DNA from: Luidia sarsii
Taxonomy: Eukaryota; Echinodermata; Asteroidea; Paxillosida; Luidiidae
DNA length: 64,000 nt
Assembly: GCA_949987565.1 (NCBI GenBank)
Contig: OX465116.1
Location: forward strand, 2,701,726-2,765,725
Direction of reading: 5' to 3'
Position 1 is the first letter of the stretch, and the number at the start of each line of letters is the position of its first letter. The notes beneath the pieces were generated by a model. The model saw nothing but the letters and a program-made list of their open reading frames with translations, was not told where the DNA came from and made no database searches. The translations under genes and the position numbers were made by a program. Below, piece by piece: positions 12,788-22,171 of this stretch.

Positions 12788-13022
12788 CAAAGGAAACATT
12801 GACTGGACCGGGACTTGAACCTGAGACCTCTGGATTAACGTACCAGTGCTCTTCCATCTGAGCTATCCAGCCCTTAGATGCAGGCCTTCCCTAATAGTCA
12901 ACTAGTCTACATAGACTAGTTGAGCATTTGGGAAGGCCACCATCTAAGGCCTGGAGAGCTCAGATAGAAGAGCACTGGTACGTTAATCCAGAGGTCTCGG
13001 ATTCAAGACCTGGTACAGATAA
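12788..13022. mobile_element. head-to-head pair of SINE-A copies
   Basis: 12788-12905 (minus) and 12915-13022 (plus) are inverted tRNA-like SINEs meeting at GACTAGTTGACTAT/AGTCAACTAGTC. Each has TAGCTCAGATGGAAGAGC (A-box), the anticodon-like loop ACGTTAA and TTCAAGTCCCGG (B-box, degraded on the right). The acceptor stems do not pair, so these are not tRNA genes. Confidence 0.85.
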
Positions 13023-13024
13023 AA

Positions 13025-14153
13025 GCTTTCTTTGCCAATTTTTCAATTAATAAATCTAAAATACTGCATGGCCCAAGATTGCACCATATGAAATACAAGA
13101 TTCTTGTAGAGAAAAATTGGTTGTAAAAGTAATAATGAAAGCAGTCACATTTTTGGGGGAAAAAAGAAGAAAGAAATGTGTCCCACCCAGGGAAATGACT
13201 ACTTTAGGAATTTTCAAATTTATATGGCTGGACTTTTTAGTCCTAGCAGGACTGATCTCAAAGGCAGTATTTTCAAAGCTGCATAATTTGGGATGAATTG
13301 CGAGTTGTAATGGCAATAATTTCATGCAATTTAATTTTCAACGGTGGTTTTCCAAACAAAACCAAAATCTGGACCATTTCATATAAGTGTCAATCCTGGG
13401 TCAGAAATACAAACATAGGAGTACAACATTGAAATACAGAAATGTGGGGTGGTTTCTTTGGGGAAGCATAGGATTGGAAAACAAAGGGACAATATCTTAG
13501 AGAATAGCATTGTAATTTGTAAAAAGTAAAAAGCAATTGGAGGGATGAATTTTGGGCCATCAAAGATGGAAATCTGTGACCCGCTGCCCCACCCAGGGGA
13601 AAGAATCGGTAAAATGTTGCGTCATGAGACTCAATGGGTTCAATGATTACGATATCCCCACCCAGGGAAGGAATAGCAAGTGAGTGACACAAGGATATTC
13701 CCCACCCAGGGAATGAAATGTGTCAGTGGTTGACCTCTGATCAATTTAAATGACCCAATGACAGATGAATATAATTCACCAAAGAATCCACCCCACACTA
13801 ATAAATGACACTATTATACTATTACTGCAGAAACTCATGAATATACCAGAATTTTTGGACTATAACCCAAAGCCTCTGCCTGAAATGCTTGAAAGTTTTA
13901 CAAATGTCAGTATTTGCTTTCTGCGCGCAATTTTTGATTTAAAAAAAACAACATAAAACTTAAAACAATCAAAAACAAGAATGACATGTCTATAAAAAGA
14001 CTATGTCTATGTTTCAGAGGGGTTATGAATGTTTTTCTTTTTCTTTGGAGTTCATCGCTAATCTTAAGTAAGCCAACAAGTGCTGCAGCAATTTGAATGG
14101 TCAATTTGATAGGCTTACCTGTGGATTACAGTCTGAAAATTATGGTACATATA
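13025..14153. other. non-coding stretch with recurrent CCCACCCAGGG
   Basis: The motif CCCACCCAGGGAA or CCCACCCAGGGGAA occurs at about 13185, 13590, 13658 and 13699. The 100-codon minus frame through it (13390-13692) is unrecognised. Confidence 0.5.
13226..13266 (-). repeat. GTCCTGCTAGGATC family, single copy
   Basis: The plus strand reads TTTTTAGTCCTAGCAGGACT and then CTCAAAGGCAG; diverged. Confidence 0.65.
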
Positions 14154-14155
14154 TA

Positions 14156-14327
14156 AAGTGGAACGTTGCTATAACGAACACCCAGGGATCCATGAAAATT
14201 GTTTGGTATAGCGGTCGTTCGTTTTAGCGGCCACATATTTTGTACACAAAAATCGAGAGGCAAAGGGCATGTTCATTATAGCTGAATGTTTGGTTTAATC
14301 GGCGTTTGTTATAGCGACGTTCCACTG
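14156..14327. mobile_element. 172-bp pogo/Tigger-like MITE
   Basis: Ends AGTGGAACGTTGCTATAACGAAC and, inverted, CAGTGGAACGTCGCTATAAC. TA flanks both sides (14154-14155 and 14328-14329). The CAGTGGAACxTCGxTATAACGAA end is typical of pogo/Tigger elements of the Tc1/mariner group. Too short to code. Confidence 0.85.
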
Positions 14328-14671
14328 TAGATAATTTCAATAACTAACATTATCAGTGACAATTCTTAGGGTTCAGATTTGGGAGCAATTTAGGTGTCTA
14401 TCACCAGGATCCAAAAGAATGTCTAGAAATTGTCCCATGCTACTAAGGGTTCAGATACAAAGACAGTTCAGCCAAAAATGAATCAATAATTGAAGTGAAT
14501 TACTTTCTGTCTCCGTTTCGGCAGGACAGGCGACAAGACTGGGTGGGCAGGCATCATAGTCCTTGGAGGAATGTCTTGACAAGATCACCTGAACAAGGAG
14601 AGAGGTATCAAGGATAAGTATAAGAACTGGGGTAGAAATATCTGTTAGACCATGGACCGAGTCCAGTCATT
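14328..14671. other. downstream region of unknown gene
   Basis: Contains an alternative exon candidate on the minus strand (about 14506-14591, acceptor CTCTCCTTGTTCAG, frame S-K-D-Y-D-A-C-P-P-S-L-V-A-C-P-A). If the 14672-14744 exon is terminal, this is 3' sequence. Confidence 0.35.
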
Positions 14672-14744
14672 TCAGCGTTGGTCTTGAGACTTCAGCATCT
14701 GGTGCAGTGCGTGACCACATGCACACTGGACCAGTAACAAATGC
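14672..14744 (-). CDS. unrecognised gene, terminal exon
   Basis: The acceptor AAAACTCTACAG|GC is followed by 1 nt that completes the Lys codon from the exon at 15035-15178, then 23 residues (H-L-L-L-V-Q-C-A-C-G-H-A-L-H-Q-M-L-K-S-Q-D-Q-R) and TGA. The phase match supports the join. A competing acceptor with a strong pyrimidine tract (CTCTCCTTGTTCAG) sits near 14592, but joining to it gives an immediate stop, or a short open segment to about 14505 if the next AG is used. Which is used cannot be settled from sequence alone. Confidence 0.5.
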
Positions 14745-14962
14745 CTGTAGAGTTTTTGTCTTGCACAAGCATGAAAAGTGACTCAAATATTACAGTTGAT
14801 ATCTGATTAAAAATCACATGCTTTTCAGGGCCGTTCATCCACAGGTCATTTCAATCTCCCTGAATCCTACAAAATCTCGATTTTTGTCTCAATTAGTTGC
14901 CCGAGGATTTTGGAGGATTGATGATAGACGTAAGTAGAATGGCTTAGGATTGCTTCCTACTG

Positions 14963-15003
14963 TCTTTGAGAAAGGTCCTGCTAGGATTGAAATGTCAGGC
15001 CGA
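14963..15003 (+). repeat. GTCCTGCTAGGATC family, single copy
   Basis: CTTTGAGAAAGGTCCTGCTA then GGATTGAAATGTCAGGCC. Lies in the intron between the two joined exons of the unknown gene. Confidence 0.8.
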
Positions 15004-15034
15004 CTAAATTGTGAGATTTGTGCTTCCTACTTAC

Positions 15035-15178
15035 TTGAGTTTCATCAGCTGGTGTGCAATGTGCTTGTAGATGTCTGTCAGAGCCAAGACTGATGGGAGA
15101 GACGATGTCAAGGGCACCAATGTCTTGACTTTCAGCAGGAGCGTGAGGCAAATGGTTTCACATCTCACGAGTCTAGGC
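15035..15178 (-). CDS. unrecognised gene, internal exon
   Basis: Exon-like segment of 144 nt. The acceptor is GGTTTTTGTTCACAG|GCC and the donor is ACTCAA|GTAAGT. Only one frame is open: 1 nt, 47 codons, 2 nt. It starts P-R-L-V-R-C-E-T-I-C-L-T-L-L-L-K and ends D-I-Y-K-H-I-A-H-Q-L-M-K-L, a leucine-rich helical composition as in HEAT-like solenoids. I do not recognise the family. The last two bases join in phase with the next downstream segment to give Lys. Coding potential rests on splice signals, the single open frame and codon texture only. Confidence 0.6.
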
Positions 15179-15403
15179 CTGTGAACAAAAACCAGATCAC
15201 AGAATCTCATTAGAAACTACATTTGTAAGTACTAAATGTGGTGATTGTTTTATCAAGATGTGTATCCATATTCACCAAGATTAACCATTCACAGTGGTTT
15301 ATAGATTGTTGGTGAGAAAGTAAACAAGTAAAGGGTTTTGACCTACGTTTAGATGAAGCCTTGAATGGTTGGGCGAGTAGATGGCTGGCTGCTGGCTCCC
15401 CCA

Positions 15404-16440
15404 TTAGCTGGTTGGTTGACTAAATGGCTGATTGACTGGCTCATGATTGGCTGGTTGACTCATTGACTGGTTGGTTGACTGGCTGACTGGCTGGCTGGCT
15501 GGTTGGTTGACTAGTTGACATGTTGGTTGACTAGTTGACTGGTTGGCTTGTTGACTTGTTGACTGGCTGGTTGGCCGGCTGTCTGGCTGGCTGGCTGTCT
15601 GGCTGGCTGGCTGGCTGGATGACAAGTTGAAATGTTTGTTGACTAGTTGACTGGTTGGCTTGTTGACTGGTGGGTTGGCTGACTGGTTGGTTGGCTGACT
15701 GGTTGGTTGGCTTACTGGTTGGTTGGCTGACTGGTTGGATGGCAGTTAGGCTGACTGGCAAGTTGATTTGTTGAGCAGTTGACTAGTTGACATCGCAGGA
15801 TGTTTGAATAGTTCACTTGCTGGATGGTTGACTGGTTGGCTGTCTGTGTGGTCGCCTGGTTGACTGACTGACTGGATGTTTGTTTGATTAGTTGACTGTC
15901 TGGCTGGTTGGATGGTTGGTTGACTGACTGGTTGGCTGTCTGACTGGTTGGTCGCCTGGCTTGGTGTTTGACTGGCTGGTTCGGGTTGACAGGCTGGTTG
16001 GTTGAATAGTTCATTGGTTGACTGTGGTTCGCAGTCTGACTGGTTGGTTGTCTGACTGGTTGGTTGACTGGCTGGTTGTTTGACTGGCTGGTTCGGGTTG
16101 ACTGGCTGGTTGGTTAAATAGTTCATTGGTTGACTGTGGTTGGCTGTCTGACTGGTTGGTTGTCTAACTTGAGTGACTGGCTGGTTGGTTGACTGGCTGG
16201 TTGGTTTAATAGTTCACTGGTTGACTGTGGTTGGCTGTCTGACTGGTTGGTTGTCTGACTGGTTGGTTGACTGGCTGGTTGGTTGACTGGCTGGCTGGTT
16301 GACTCGCTGGTTGGCTGACTGGCTGGTTGGTTGACTGGCTGGTTGGTTGACTGGCTGGTTGGTTGACTGGCTGGTTGGCTAACTGGCTGGTTGGTTGACT
16401 CGCTGGTTGGTTGACTGGCTGGTCGGGTTGACTGACTGGC
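15404..16440. repeat. GACTGGCTGGTTGGTT minisatellite, 1 kb
   Basis: Degenerate tetranucleotide-based array (GGTT, GACT, GGCT) with units of 12 and 16 bp. Larger blocks such as GGTTCGGGTTGACTGGCTGG recur about 116 bp apart. Minus-strand frames read S-Q-P-A-S-Q-P-T-N-Q. It lies between the two best upstream exon-like segments of the unknown gene. Confidence 0.95.
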
Positions 16441-16441
16441 T

Positions 16442-16543
16442 TCAAGTATGGTTCATGGATGATTGCTGGATGCATGGTTGCAAGTCTGCCTGCTTCCATG
16501 ACTTTCAACTCATGTTGGTGAAACTTGTGACTGGCAAACCTTG
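16442..16543 (-). CDS. unrecognised gene, exon-like segment abutting a minisatellite
   Basis: The acceptor TTTCCCTGTCTTTACAG|CA opens a frame (2 nt, then R-F-A-S-H-K-F-H-Q-H-E-L-K-V-M-E-A-G-R-L ... I-I-H-E-P-Y-L-K-P). This runs straight into the GACTGGCTGGTTGGTT minisatellite. The only nearby donor is a weak CCA|GTCAGT (phase 0), which does not match the phase needed by the exon at 15035-15178. A further exon, or a donor inside the repeat, would be required. Probably the same gene as the two downstream segments. Confidence 0.4.
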
Positions 16544-16816
16544 CTGTAAAGACAGGGAAACAAAAGATATTAATTTTATTATTACAAATACACATTAACA
16601 CACAGACAAACTTCTAGACATTTCCTGGAACAGTTAATAAAAAATTGTATTTGCAATATATTGAAAATTGGGCTTTTCCCCTTTGGACAAGTTTCAAGCC
16701 CCACAACAGCGAGGTTAGCCAATGAAACAATGTACAAACACTGCACACAGCAAGCCTCTTGGTAAAATGGTATGTGTGAGGTGGCAGTACTGAGTACTGT
16801 ACCAGTACTACTGCTA

Positions 16817-17200
16817 GTCCGAGTAACTTGGACCCTTACAATCGCCATTTTTTAGAAAAAATTAAAGGGTCGGGTGATAGTAGGGTCCAAGCTTTCCAGC
16901 AGGAAATCACGGTCCGTTAATGATTTCTGTCCCACGCACCCACTTTTGGATTAAGTGAGAATCACAGATGTCAATACTGGTCATTTGTTTTACTCACCAT
17001 TGGGGAAAAGGGAGAAAATTCAGTTGATCGAGAAGATTCTCTCCCGTCCGACGGGCATAAGACCAGAACTGAAATCTGTGATTCTCCCCTAATCCAAATA
17101 TGGGTGCGTGAGACGGTTTCGTGGGTGTTTTCCGAGTAAAATCTGGGGATTTTGGTCGGGGGTAGCATCCAAGGGTCCAAGCATCCAAGCATCTAAACTA
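16817..17200. mobile_element. composite repeat with internal foldback
   Basis: Starts AGTCCGAGTAACTTGGACCC, the end of the 31.9 kb palindromic MITE. It then has inverted blocks: CCCACGCACCCACTTTTGGA near 16932, and its reverse complement relative CCAAATATGGGTGCGTGAGA near 17096. A second diverged copy follows at 17288-17640 and a third fragment lies in the BOK intron. Confidence 0.6.
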
Positions 17201-17209
17201 CTAAGTACT

Positions 17210-17278
17210 AGTACTAAGTAGTAGTAGTACTAGTACTAGTACTAGTACTAGTACTAGTACTTCTACTACTACTAGTAC
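17210..17278. repeat. (TACTAG)n microsatellite
   Basis: Alternating ACTAGT/TACTAG run, self-complementary. Related short runs occur near 16795 and 17740. Confidence 0.95.
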
Positions 17279-17287
17279 TCAGATTAT

Positions 17288-17740
17288 AGTCCGAGTGACC
17301 CGACAAGTCACCCTTTTTTAATCGAAATTTGATATTTGGAAGGTCGGGTGACTGTAGGGTCCAAGGAAACCAAAGTCCCAACCCTACTGTTTAGTACAAA
17401 CCACAAAAACATTTCAACTACGACCGAAATCCCCAGATTTACAGCTCAAAACACCAGTATCACCGTCCTACATGTACGCGGCCATTTTTGGATTCAGTGA
17501 GAATCACAGATTTCAATTTAATGGTCATTTGCATTACTCACGTTTGGAGAAAAAGGAGAAATTTCCCCTCATTTGATCAAGAACATTCTCTTTCGTGCGA
17601 CGAGCCAAAAGGCGGCCATCTTGGACTTCAAATTTAAACGGTATACTGTACATGTATACACGCAAATCAGTGACGTTTTGACAGGTCCACGGGCACACTG
17701 ACGTCATCGATTCACATGTACAGTATACCGTTTCAAGTAC
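17288..17740. mobile_element. second copy of the composite repeat
   Basis: Contains AGTCCGAGTGACCCGACAAG, GGATTCAGTGAGAATCACAG and TTACTCACGTTTGGAGAAAA blocks in the same order as 16817-17200. It is flanked by a short inverted repeat, GGTATACTGTACATGT at 17640 and ACATGTACAGTATACC at 17714. Confidence 0.55.
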
Positions 17741-17770
17741 CAATACTAGTACTACTGTAGTACTAGTACT

Positions 17771-18043
17771 TTAGTGTTAAGGCCGGGAATGAACACACTA
17801 ATTTACTCTTGGGCTGAGATGGTGGTACAGTATTTTATTGATGTACAAGACAGTGTATATGTACAGAGCTATGCTACCCTGACTTGAATGCCCAAGTTGA
17901 AAGGTGGAGCGCTAAGAAAAGTGATGTGGCTTGAATGAAGGTAGCAGGAGAAGAACATATACACTGTCTTGTACATCAATAAAATACTGTACCACCATCT
18001 CAGCCCAAGAGTAAATAAGTGTGTTCATTCCCCTTAACACTAA
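17771..18043. repeat. inverted pair of LTR-like ends
   Basis: Arms 17771-17862 and 17955-18043 are nearly perfect inverted copies (TTAGTGTTAAG ... GTGTATATGT). The right arm includes an AATAAA signal and is followed by TTGGTGACCCAGACTCC. This reads as a head-to-head pair of LTR 3' ends from an LTR retrotransposon. Confidence 0.6.
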
Positions 18044-18045
18044 AT

Positions 18046-18062
18046 TGGTGACCCAGACTCCG
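18046..18062 (+). other. possible retrotransposon primer-binding site
   Basis: TGGTGACCCAGACTCCG begins with TGG, the complement of a tRNA CCA end, directly after LTR-like sequence. The tRNA was not identified. Confidence 0.4.
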
Positions 18063-18086
18063 AACTATTGCAACCAAATTCAACCC

Positions 18087-18766
18087 TACCCCCAGAACTG
18101 TGGGGTTCTACTTCTACGTCGTCCACTGCTCTCCCGACCAGAACCCCACAGATAACTATGCTTTTTTCCCATAGGCTTCTGTGTAATGTTCACTAGTGCT
18201 GTGGCATAGGGATCAGCAGGTTCGGCATAACTCATAAAATACTGCTTCATTTGGCCCAAGATTTCTAGCAAATGTGGTTTACATACCACGCACCTGTGTG
18301 CAACTGTCCATGTGGCGAAAATGTGTCGATTTACCCCCCAAAATGGGCGAAAACCTCCCGGTTCGGTTGCAACATTCAAACGGCAGCTCCGTAACTGGCA
18401 GTCTGGTCCCTGTAGTACGGTATAGCGCCTTGCTGCGAAGACGTACATGGGACCAGACTGCCAGTTGCGGCGCTGCCGTTTGGATCTTGCGACCAAACCG
18501 GGAGGTTTTCGCCCATTTTTGAGGGGAAATCGACACATTTTCGCCACATGGACAGTTGCACACAGGTGCGTGGTATGTAAACCACATTTGCTAGAAATCT
18601 TGGGCCAAATGAAGCAGTATTTTATGAGTTATGCTGAACCTGCTGATCCCTAAGCCACAGCACTTGTGAACGTTACACAGAAGCCTATGGGAAAAAAGCC
18701 TAGTTATCTGTGGGGTTCCGGTCGGAAGAGCAGCGGACGACGTAGAACCCCACAGTTCTGGGGGTA
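18087..18766. repeat. 680-bp palindrome
   Basis: Left arm about 18087-18410 and right arm about 18447-18766, inverted copies with scattered mismatches and a spacer of about 36 bp. It starts TACCCCCAGAACTGTGGGGT and contains two further internal hairpins in each arm. Long mirror-image frames on both strands (for example 18086-18547) are a by-product of the palindrome. No transposase and no clear target duplication. Confidence 0.85.
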
Positions 18767-18885
18767 CTGGGCCGCTAGGAGCTCCTTTGAACACACACAA
18801 ATCGTTTCAGAGGAGTCCTAGCATGCCTAGCGAGTAGCGTCTCCAGTAGCGGCCCACTACCGCCCAGTAAGTGGGTACAGTTACA
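18766..18885. mobile_element. degenerate foldback, GGGCCGCTAGGAG family
   Basis: Begins ACTGGGCCGCTAGGAGCTCC and ends with a diverged inverse (TAGCGGCCCACTACCGCCCAGTAAGTGGG). It is a decayed relative of the 28245-28366 MITE, adjoining the 680-bp palindrome. Confidence 0.55.
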
Positions 18886-18987
18886 GTCACACCGTTGACA
18901 AACTTTAATTTAAACGCTTGAAAATATGACGAGTACGAGTACTCAGAGACCTCCAAGGGCCATAAAGTGAACTGTAGTGTAACTTAC

Positions 18988-19049
18988 CATGTTGATGGAT
19001 ATCACAGATAGTTCATCCTTGGCTGTATGGCAACCATTTTGGAGAGTTT
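18988..19049 (-). CDS. unrecognised gene, tentative exon
   Basis: A 62-nt segment between a possible acceptor (GGCAATGTTCAG|AAACTC) and a very good donor (AACATG|GTAAGT). One frame is open across it, reading T-L-Q-N-G-C-H-T-A-K-D-E-L-S-V-I-S-I-N-M. The phase (ends 0) does not fit directly onto the 16442-16543 segment, so an intervening exon would be needed. It could instead be a 5' UTR exon ending at the start ATG. Confidence 0.3.
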
Positions 19050-19284
19050 CTGAACATTGCCGTCAACAGATTAAAACAACACGAGGGACGTGTATACAAT
19101 TTAAGCATGGCGCACATGGTATAGCGCGTTGAAACGAGCAAGAAGGCCGCCCTCTAGCGGCCCGTTGAAGCAGCCAATTGTTTGAGGTGCGTTCGATTTA
19201 AAAAGAGGAACACGTGGTAATAATTATTATGAAGGTTAAGGCAATGCTATGGTTAATCATTACCGGCAAGCCTAAATTAGCCAG

Positions 19285-19405
19285 CAGGCTCTTCCATCTG
19301 AGCTATCCAGCCCTTAGATGGTGGCCGTCCCAAATTAAATAGTCAACTAGCTAGTCTTTGCCGGGATGGGGGCGCCAGTCAGAATGGTTGAATTGCCTCT
19401 AACGG
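19285..19405 (-). mobile_element. SINE-A fragment
   Basis: Carries the A-box half (GGATAGCTCAGATGGAAGAG on the minus strand) and the GGGACGGCCACCATCTAAGG leader. The B-box half is absent. Confidence 0.65.
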
Positions 19406-20489
19406 GCGCCAAAGTTTTCTTTGCCATTTTTTTCACTTTTTTCCTTTCAGTTTTTCCTTTGTTTGAATTTAAAAGTGGTTAGAGTTAAGTAGGGCCTATG
19501 GGGAAGAACGATGCAGCTGGCAACAAACACGCAAATAACACAAATCAATGTATCTGATGAAATTAAAATAATATTCTCCAATTTAATGAGGTCTCGTCTG
19601 GCACAAGAGATTTTGATAGTCTGAGAACGCGATTCTGCCTCCATTCAAAAAACAATCGGCCAAGCAGACAGTAATTACACAGCGAGCTGTATTTAATTTG
19701 ACACTGGTTTTGAGATCCTAGCATTATTTCATCCTTACTCTACATGTGGTACATGTACATGTAGATACCAGCAGGTAGTCTATAAATATTATCCCATAAC
19801 GACAATCTGAAAATATCCACATCAATGTCTTCAAAATTGTCTTTAAATTTGCCATTGTGTGACCTCTCAACCCCTAAAATCATCAAAAATGATACTGCCA
19901 TTTCAACATTAATAACTTTTTACTATATTTCAGTAATAAGAATAATAAAAAATATGCACTTTTTCATTAACCCCATTCAGAATCAGAGTACCCTTCCTTA
20001 GTTGTGAGTTGTGACGTAATTTTTTCATCTAAAAATAAAGACTTCTGAAAAAGTAATACAAATCCACTGTGCATTAAAAATAAAATAAAAACACAACTGT
20101 ATATACTCTATATAAACTTTAACACAAGAGAAATAACGACACAGAATGTCTGATACCATTACAAACCTTCTGCTGAGTAAGTAATTTCTCAAATTTGGAA
20201 TGCCCTGAAATTGGGAACTTTGCAAATGGTATACCCTCCATTTAAGATTATACAGTCGAGTTAACAAGTACTTGTATTGTTATCAATAAACCAATCAGTG
20301 GTCAAATCTGGTGCAATTAATAACATTATTGCAGATGTACGGTGTGGGAAACAGCAATTCTACAGTTTTATATTCAAAATTTAGAAATAAGCTCTTGGAC
20401 CATCGATGCATTCCAATCCTTCTTCCAAATTCATTAAATCAAATTCAACTACATGTAATACATGTACTTCATGAAGGCTGCAGGATGCA
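19406..20489. other. no recognisable feature
   Basis: AT-rich; one exact TACATGTACATGTA at 19750. No exon signals. Confidence 0.6.
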
Positions 20490-21915
20490 GAAGTAAGGGA
20501 GAAGGGAGGGAAGAAGAAGGGAGGGAGAAGGAAGTGAGGGAGAAGGAAGTGAGGGAGAAGGGACTGGGAAGGAGAAGGGCGGGAGAAGGAAGTGAGGGGG
20601 AAGGGAGGGAGAAGGGAGGGAAGGAGAAGGAAGTGAGGGAGAAGGGAGGGAGAAGGGAGGGAGAAGGAAGTGTGGGAGAAGGTAGTGAGGGAGAAGGAAG
20701 TGAGGGAGAAGGAAGTGAGGGAGAATGTAGTGAGGGAGAAGGAAGTGTGGGAGAAGGGAGGGAAGGAAAAGGTAGTGAGGGAGAAGGAAGGGATGGAGAA
20801 GGGAGGGAGAAGGGAGGGAGAAAGGAGGGAAGGAGGAAGGGAGAAAGAAGGGAGGGAGAACGAAGTAAGGGAGAAGGGAGGGAGAAGGAAGGGAGAAGGA
20901 AGCGAGGAAGAAGGGAGGGAGAACGAAGTAAGGGAGAAGGGAGGGAGAAGGGAGGGAAGGAGAAGGAAGTGAGAAGGCCGTGGGGAGAAGGGAGGGAGGG
21001 AGAAGGAAGTTGGGGAGAAGGAAGGGAGGGAGAAGGGATGGAAGGAGGAGGGAGAAGGGAGGGAGAAGGGAGGGAGAAGGGAGGGAGAAGGAAGTGAGGG
21101 AGAAGGAAGTGAGAAGGGAGAAGGAAGGGAGAAGGGAGAAGGAAGGGAGAAGGGAGGGAAGGAAAAGGGGAGGGGAGGAGAAGGGAGGGAGAAGGAAGGG
21201 AGAAGGAAGGGAGAAGGAAGTGAGGGAGAAGGGAGGGAGAACGAAGTAAGGGAGAAGGGAGGGAGAAGGGAGGGAAGGAGAAGGAAGTGAGAAGGCCGTG
21301 GGGAGAAGGGAGGGAGGGAGAAGGAAGTTGGGGAGAAGGAAGGGAGGGAGAAGGGAGGGAAGGAGGAGGGAGAAGGGAGGGAGAAGGGAGGGAGAAGGGA
21401 GGGAAGGGGAGGGGAGGGAGATAGATGGGAGGGAGAAAGAAGTGAGGGAGAAGGAAGGGAGAAGGGAGGGAGAAGGGAGGGAGAAGGGAGGGAGAAGGAA
21501 GGGAGAAGGGAGGGAAGGGAGAGGGGAGGGAGGTAGAAGGGAGGGAGAAAGAAGTGAGGGAGAAGGAAGGGAGAAGGAAGGGAGAAGGAAGGGAGAAGGG
21601 AGAGAGAAGGCCGTGGGGAGAAGGGAGGGAAAAGGAAGTGAGGGAGAAGGAAGTTAGGGAGAAGGAAGGGAGGGAGAAGGGAGGGAAGGAGGAGGGAGGG
21701 AGGAGGGAGGGAGAAGGGAGGGAGAAGGGAGGGAGAAGGAAGTGCGGGAGAAGGGAGGGAGAAAGAAGTGAGGGAGAAGGGAGGGAGGGAGAAGGGAGGG
21801 AGAAGGAAGTGAGGGAGAAGGAAATGGGGGAGAAGGGAGGGAGAAGAGAGGGAAGGAGAAGGAAGTGAGAGAGAAGGAAGTGAGGGAGAAGGGAGGGAGA
21901 AGGAAGGGGGAAGGG
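20490..21915. repeat. 1.4-kb purine-strand minisatellite
   Basis: Almost all A and G on the plus strand (GGGAGAAGGAAGTGAGGGAG units) with rare T or C. A higher-order unit of about 318 bp is marked by AGGCCGTGGGGAGAAGGGAG at about 20973 and 21292. The minus strand is open for 581 codons of Ser/Pro/Leu/Phe, which is composition and not a gene. Confidence 0.95.
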
Positions 21916-22137
21916 ACCGACCACAATCCACTGAGGTATCTGGAAACTGCAAACCTAAGCGCAACAGAGTTACGATGGGTCCAGCAGCTTTCCTCCTGTG
22001 ACTTTGAGCTGAAGTACAGACAGGGACGAAGCAATCAAGCACCAGACGCGCTATCCAGACTGTCACCAAAGACACCGGAGACCCCACTTCCCCCCGGGGA
22101 GGAGCATCACCTGCAACTCTCACCATGTGCAGTGTGA
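21916..22137 (+). pseudogene. Ty3/gypsy RNase H fragment
   Basis: About 55 codons starting T-D-H-N-P-L-R-Y-L and ending D-A-L-S-R-L-S-P. The motifs TDHxPLxYL, RWxxxL, the F-E-L-K-Y-R-Q-G-R-S-N block and DALSR are the end of the RNase H domain of Ty3/gypsy pol, just before the integrase region. The usual N-x-x-A-D-A-L-S-R is N-Q-A-P-D-A-L-S-R here. Neither the rest of RNase H nor reverse transcriptase or integrase follows. The fragment is cut on the left by the purine tract, which is open in the same frame, and on the right by the GGCAT satellite. Clearly inactive. Confidence 0.85.
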
Positions 22138-22171
22138 GCTATGATGGAAGACAACCTCCTTCAAGGAGGTA

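Noticed and set aside
12797..12875. tRNA-Asn(GTT)-like gene on the minus strand
   Set aside because: A- and B-boxes and an anticodon-like loop are present, but the acceptor stem does not pair and the sequence continues into a repeated SINE body found many times in the window.
16582..16848. 88-codon minus frame as an upstream exon of the unknown gene
   Set aside because: It runs through AT-rich intronic sequence into the next exon's acceptor tract; no donor or conserved texture.
18086..18653. Several mirror-image frames of 70-150 codons
   Set aside because: They arise from the 680-bp palindrome; both arms give the same peptide on opposite strands and no family is recognisable.
20381..22126. 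581-codon minus-strand open frame rich in Ser, Pro, Leu and Phe
   Set aside because: It is the complement of a purine-only repeat, which cannot contain stop codons on that strand. No domain, splice sites or non-repeat sequence support a protein.
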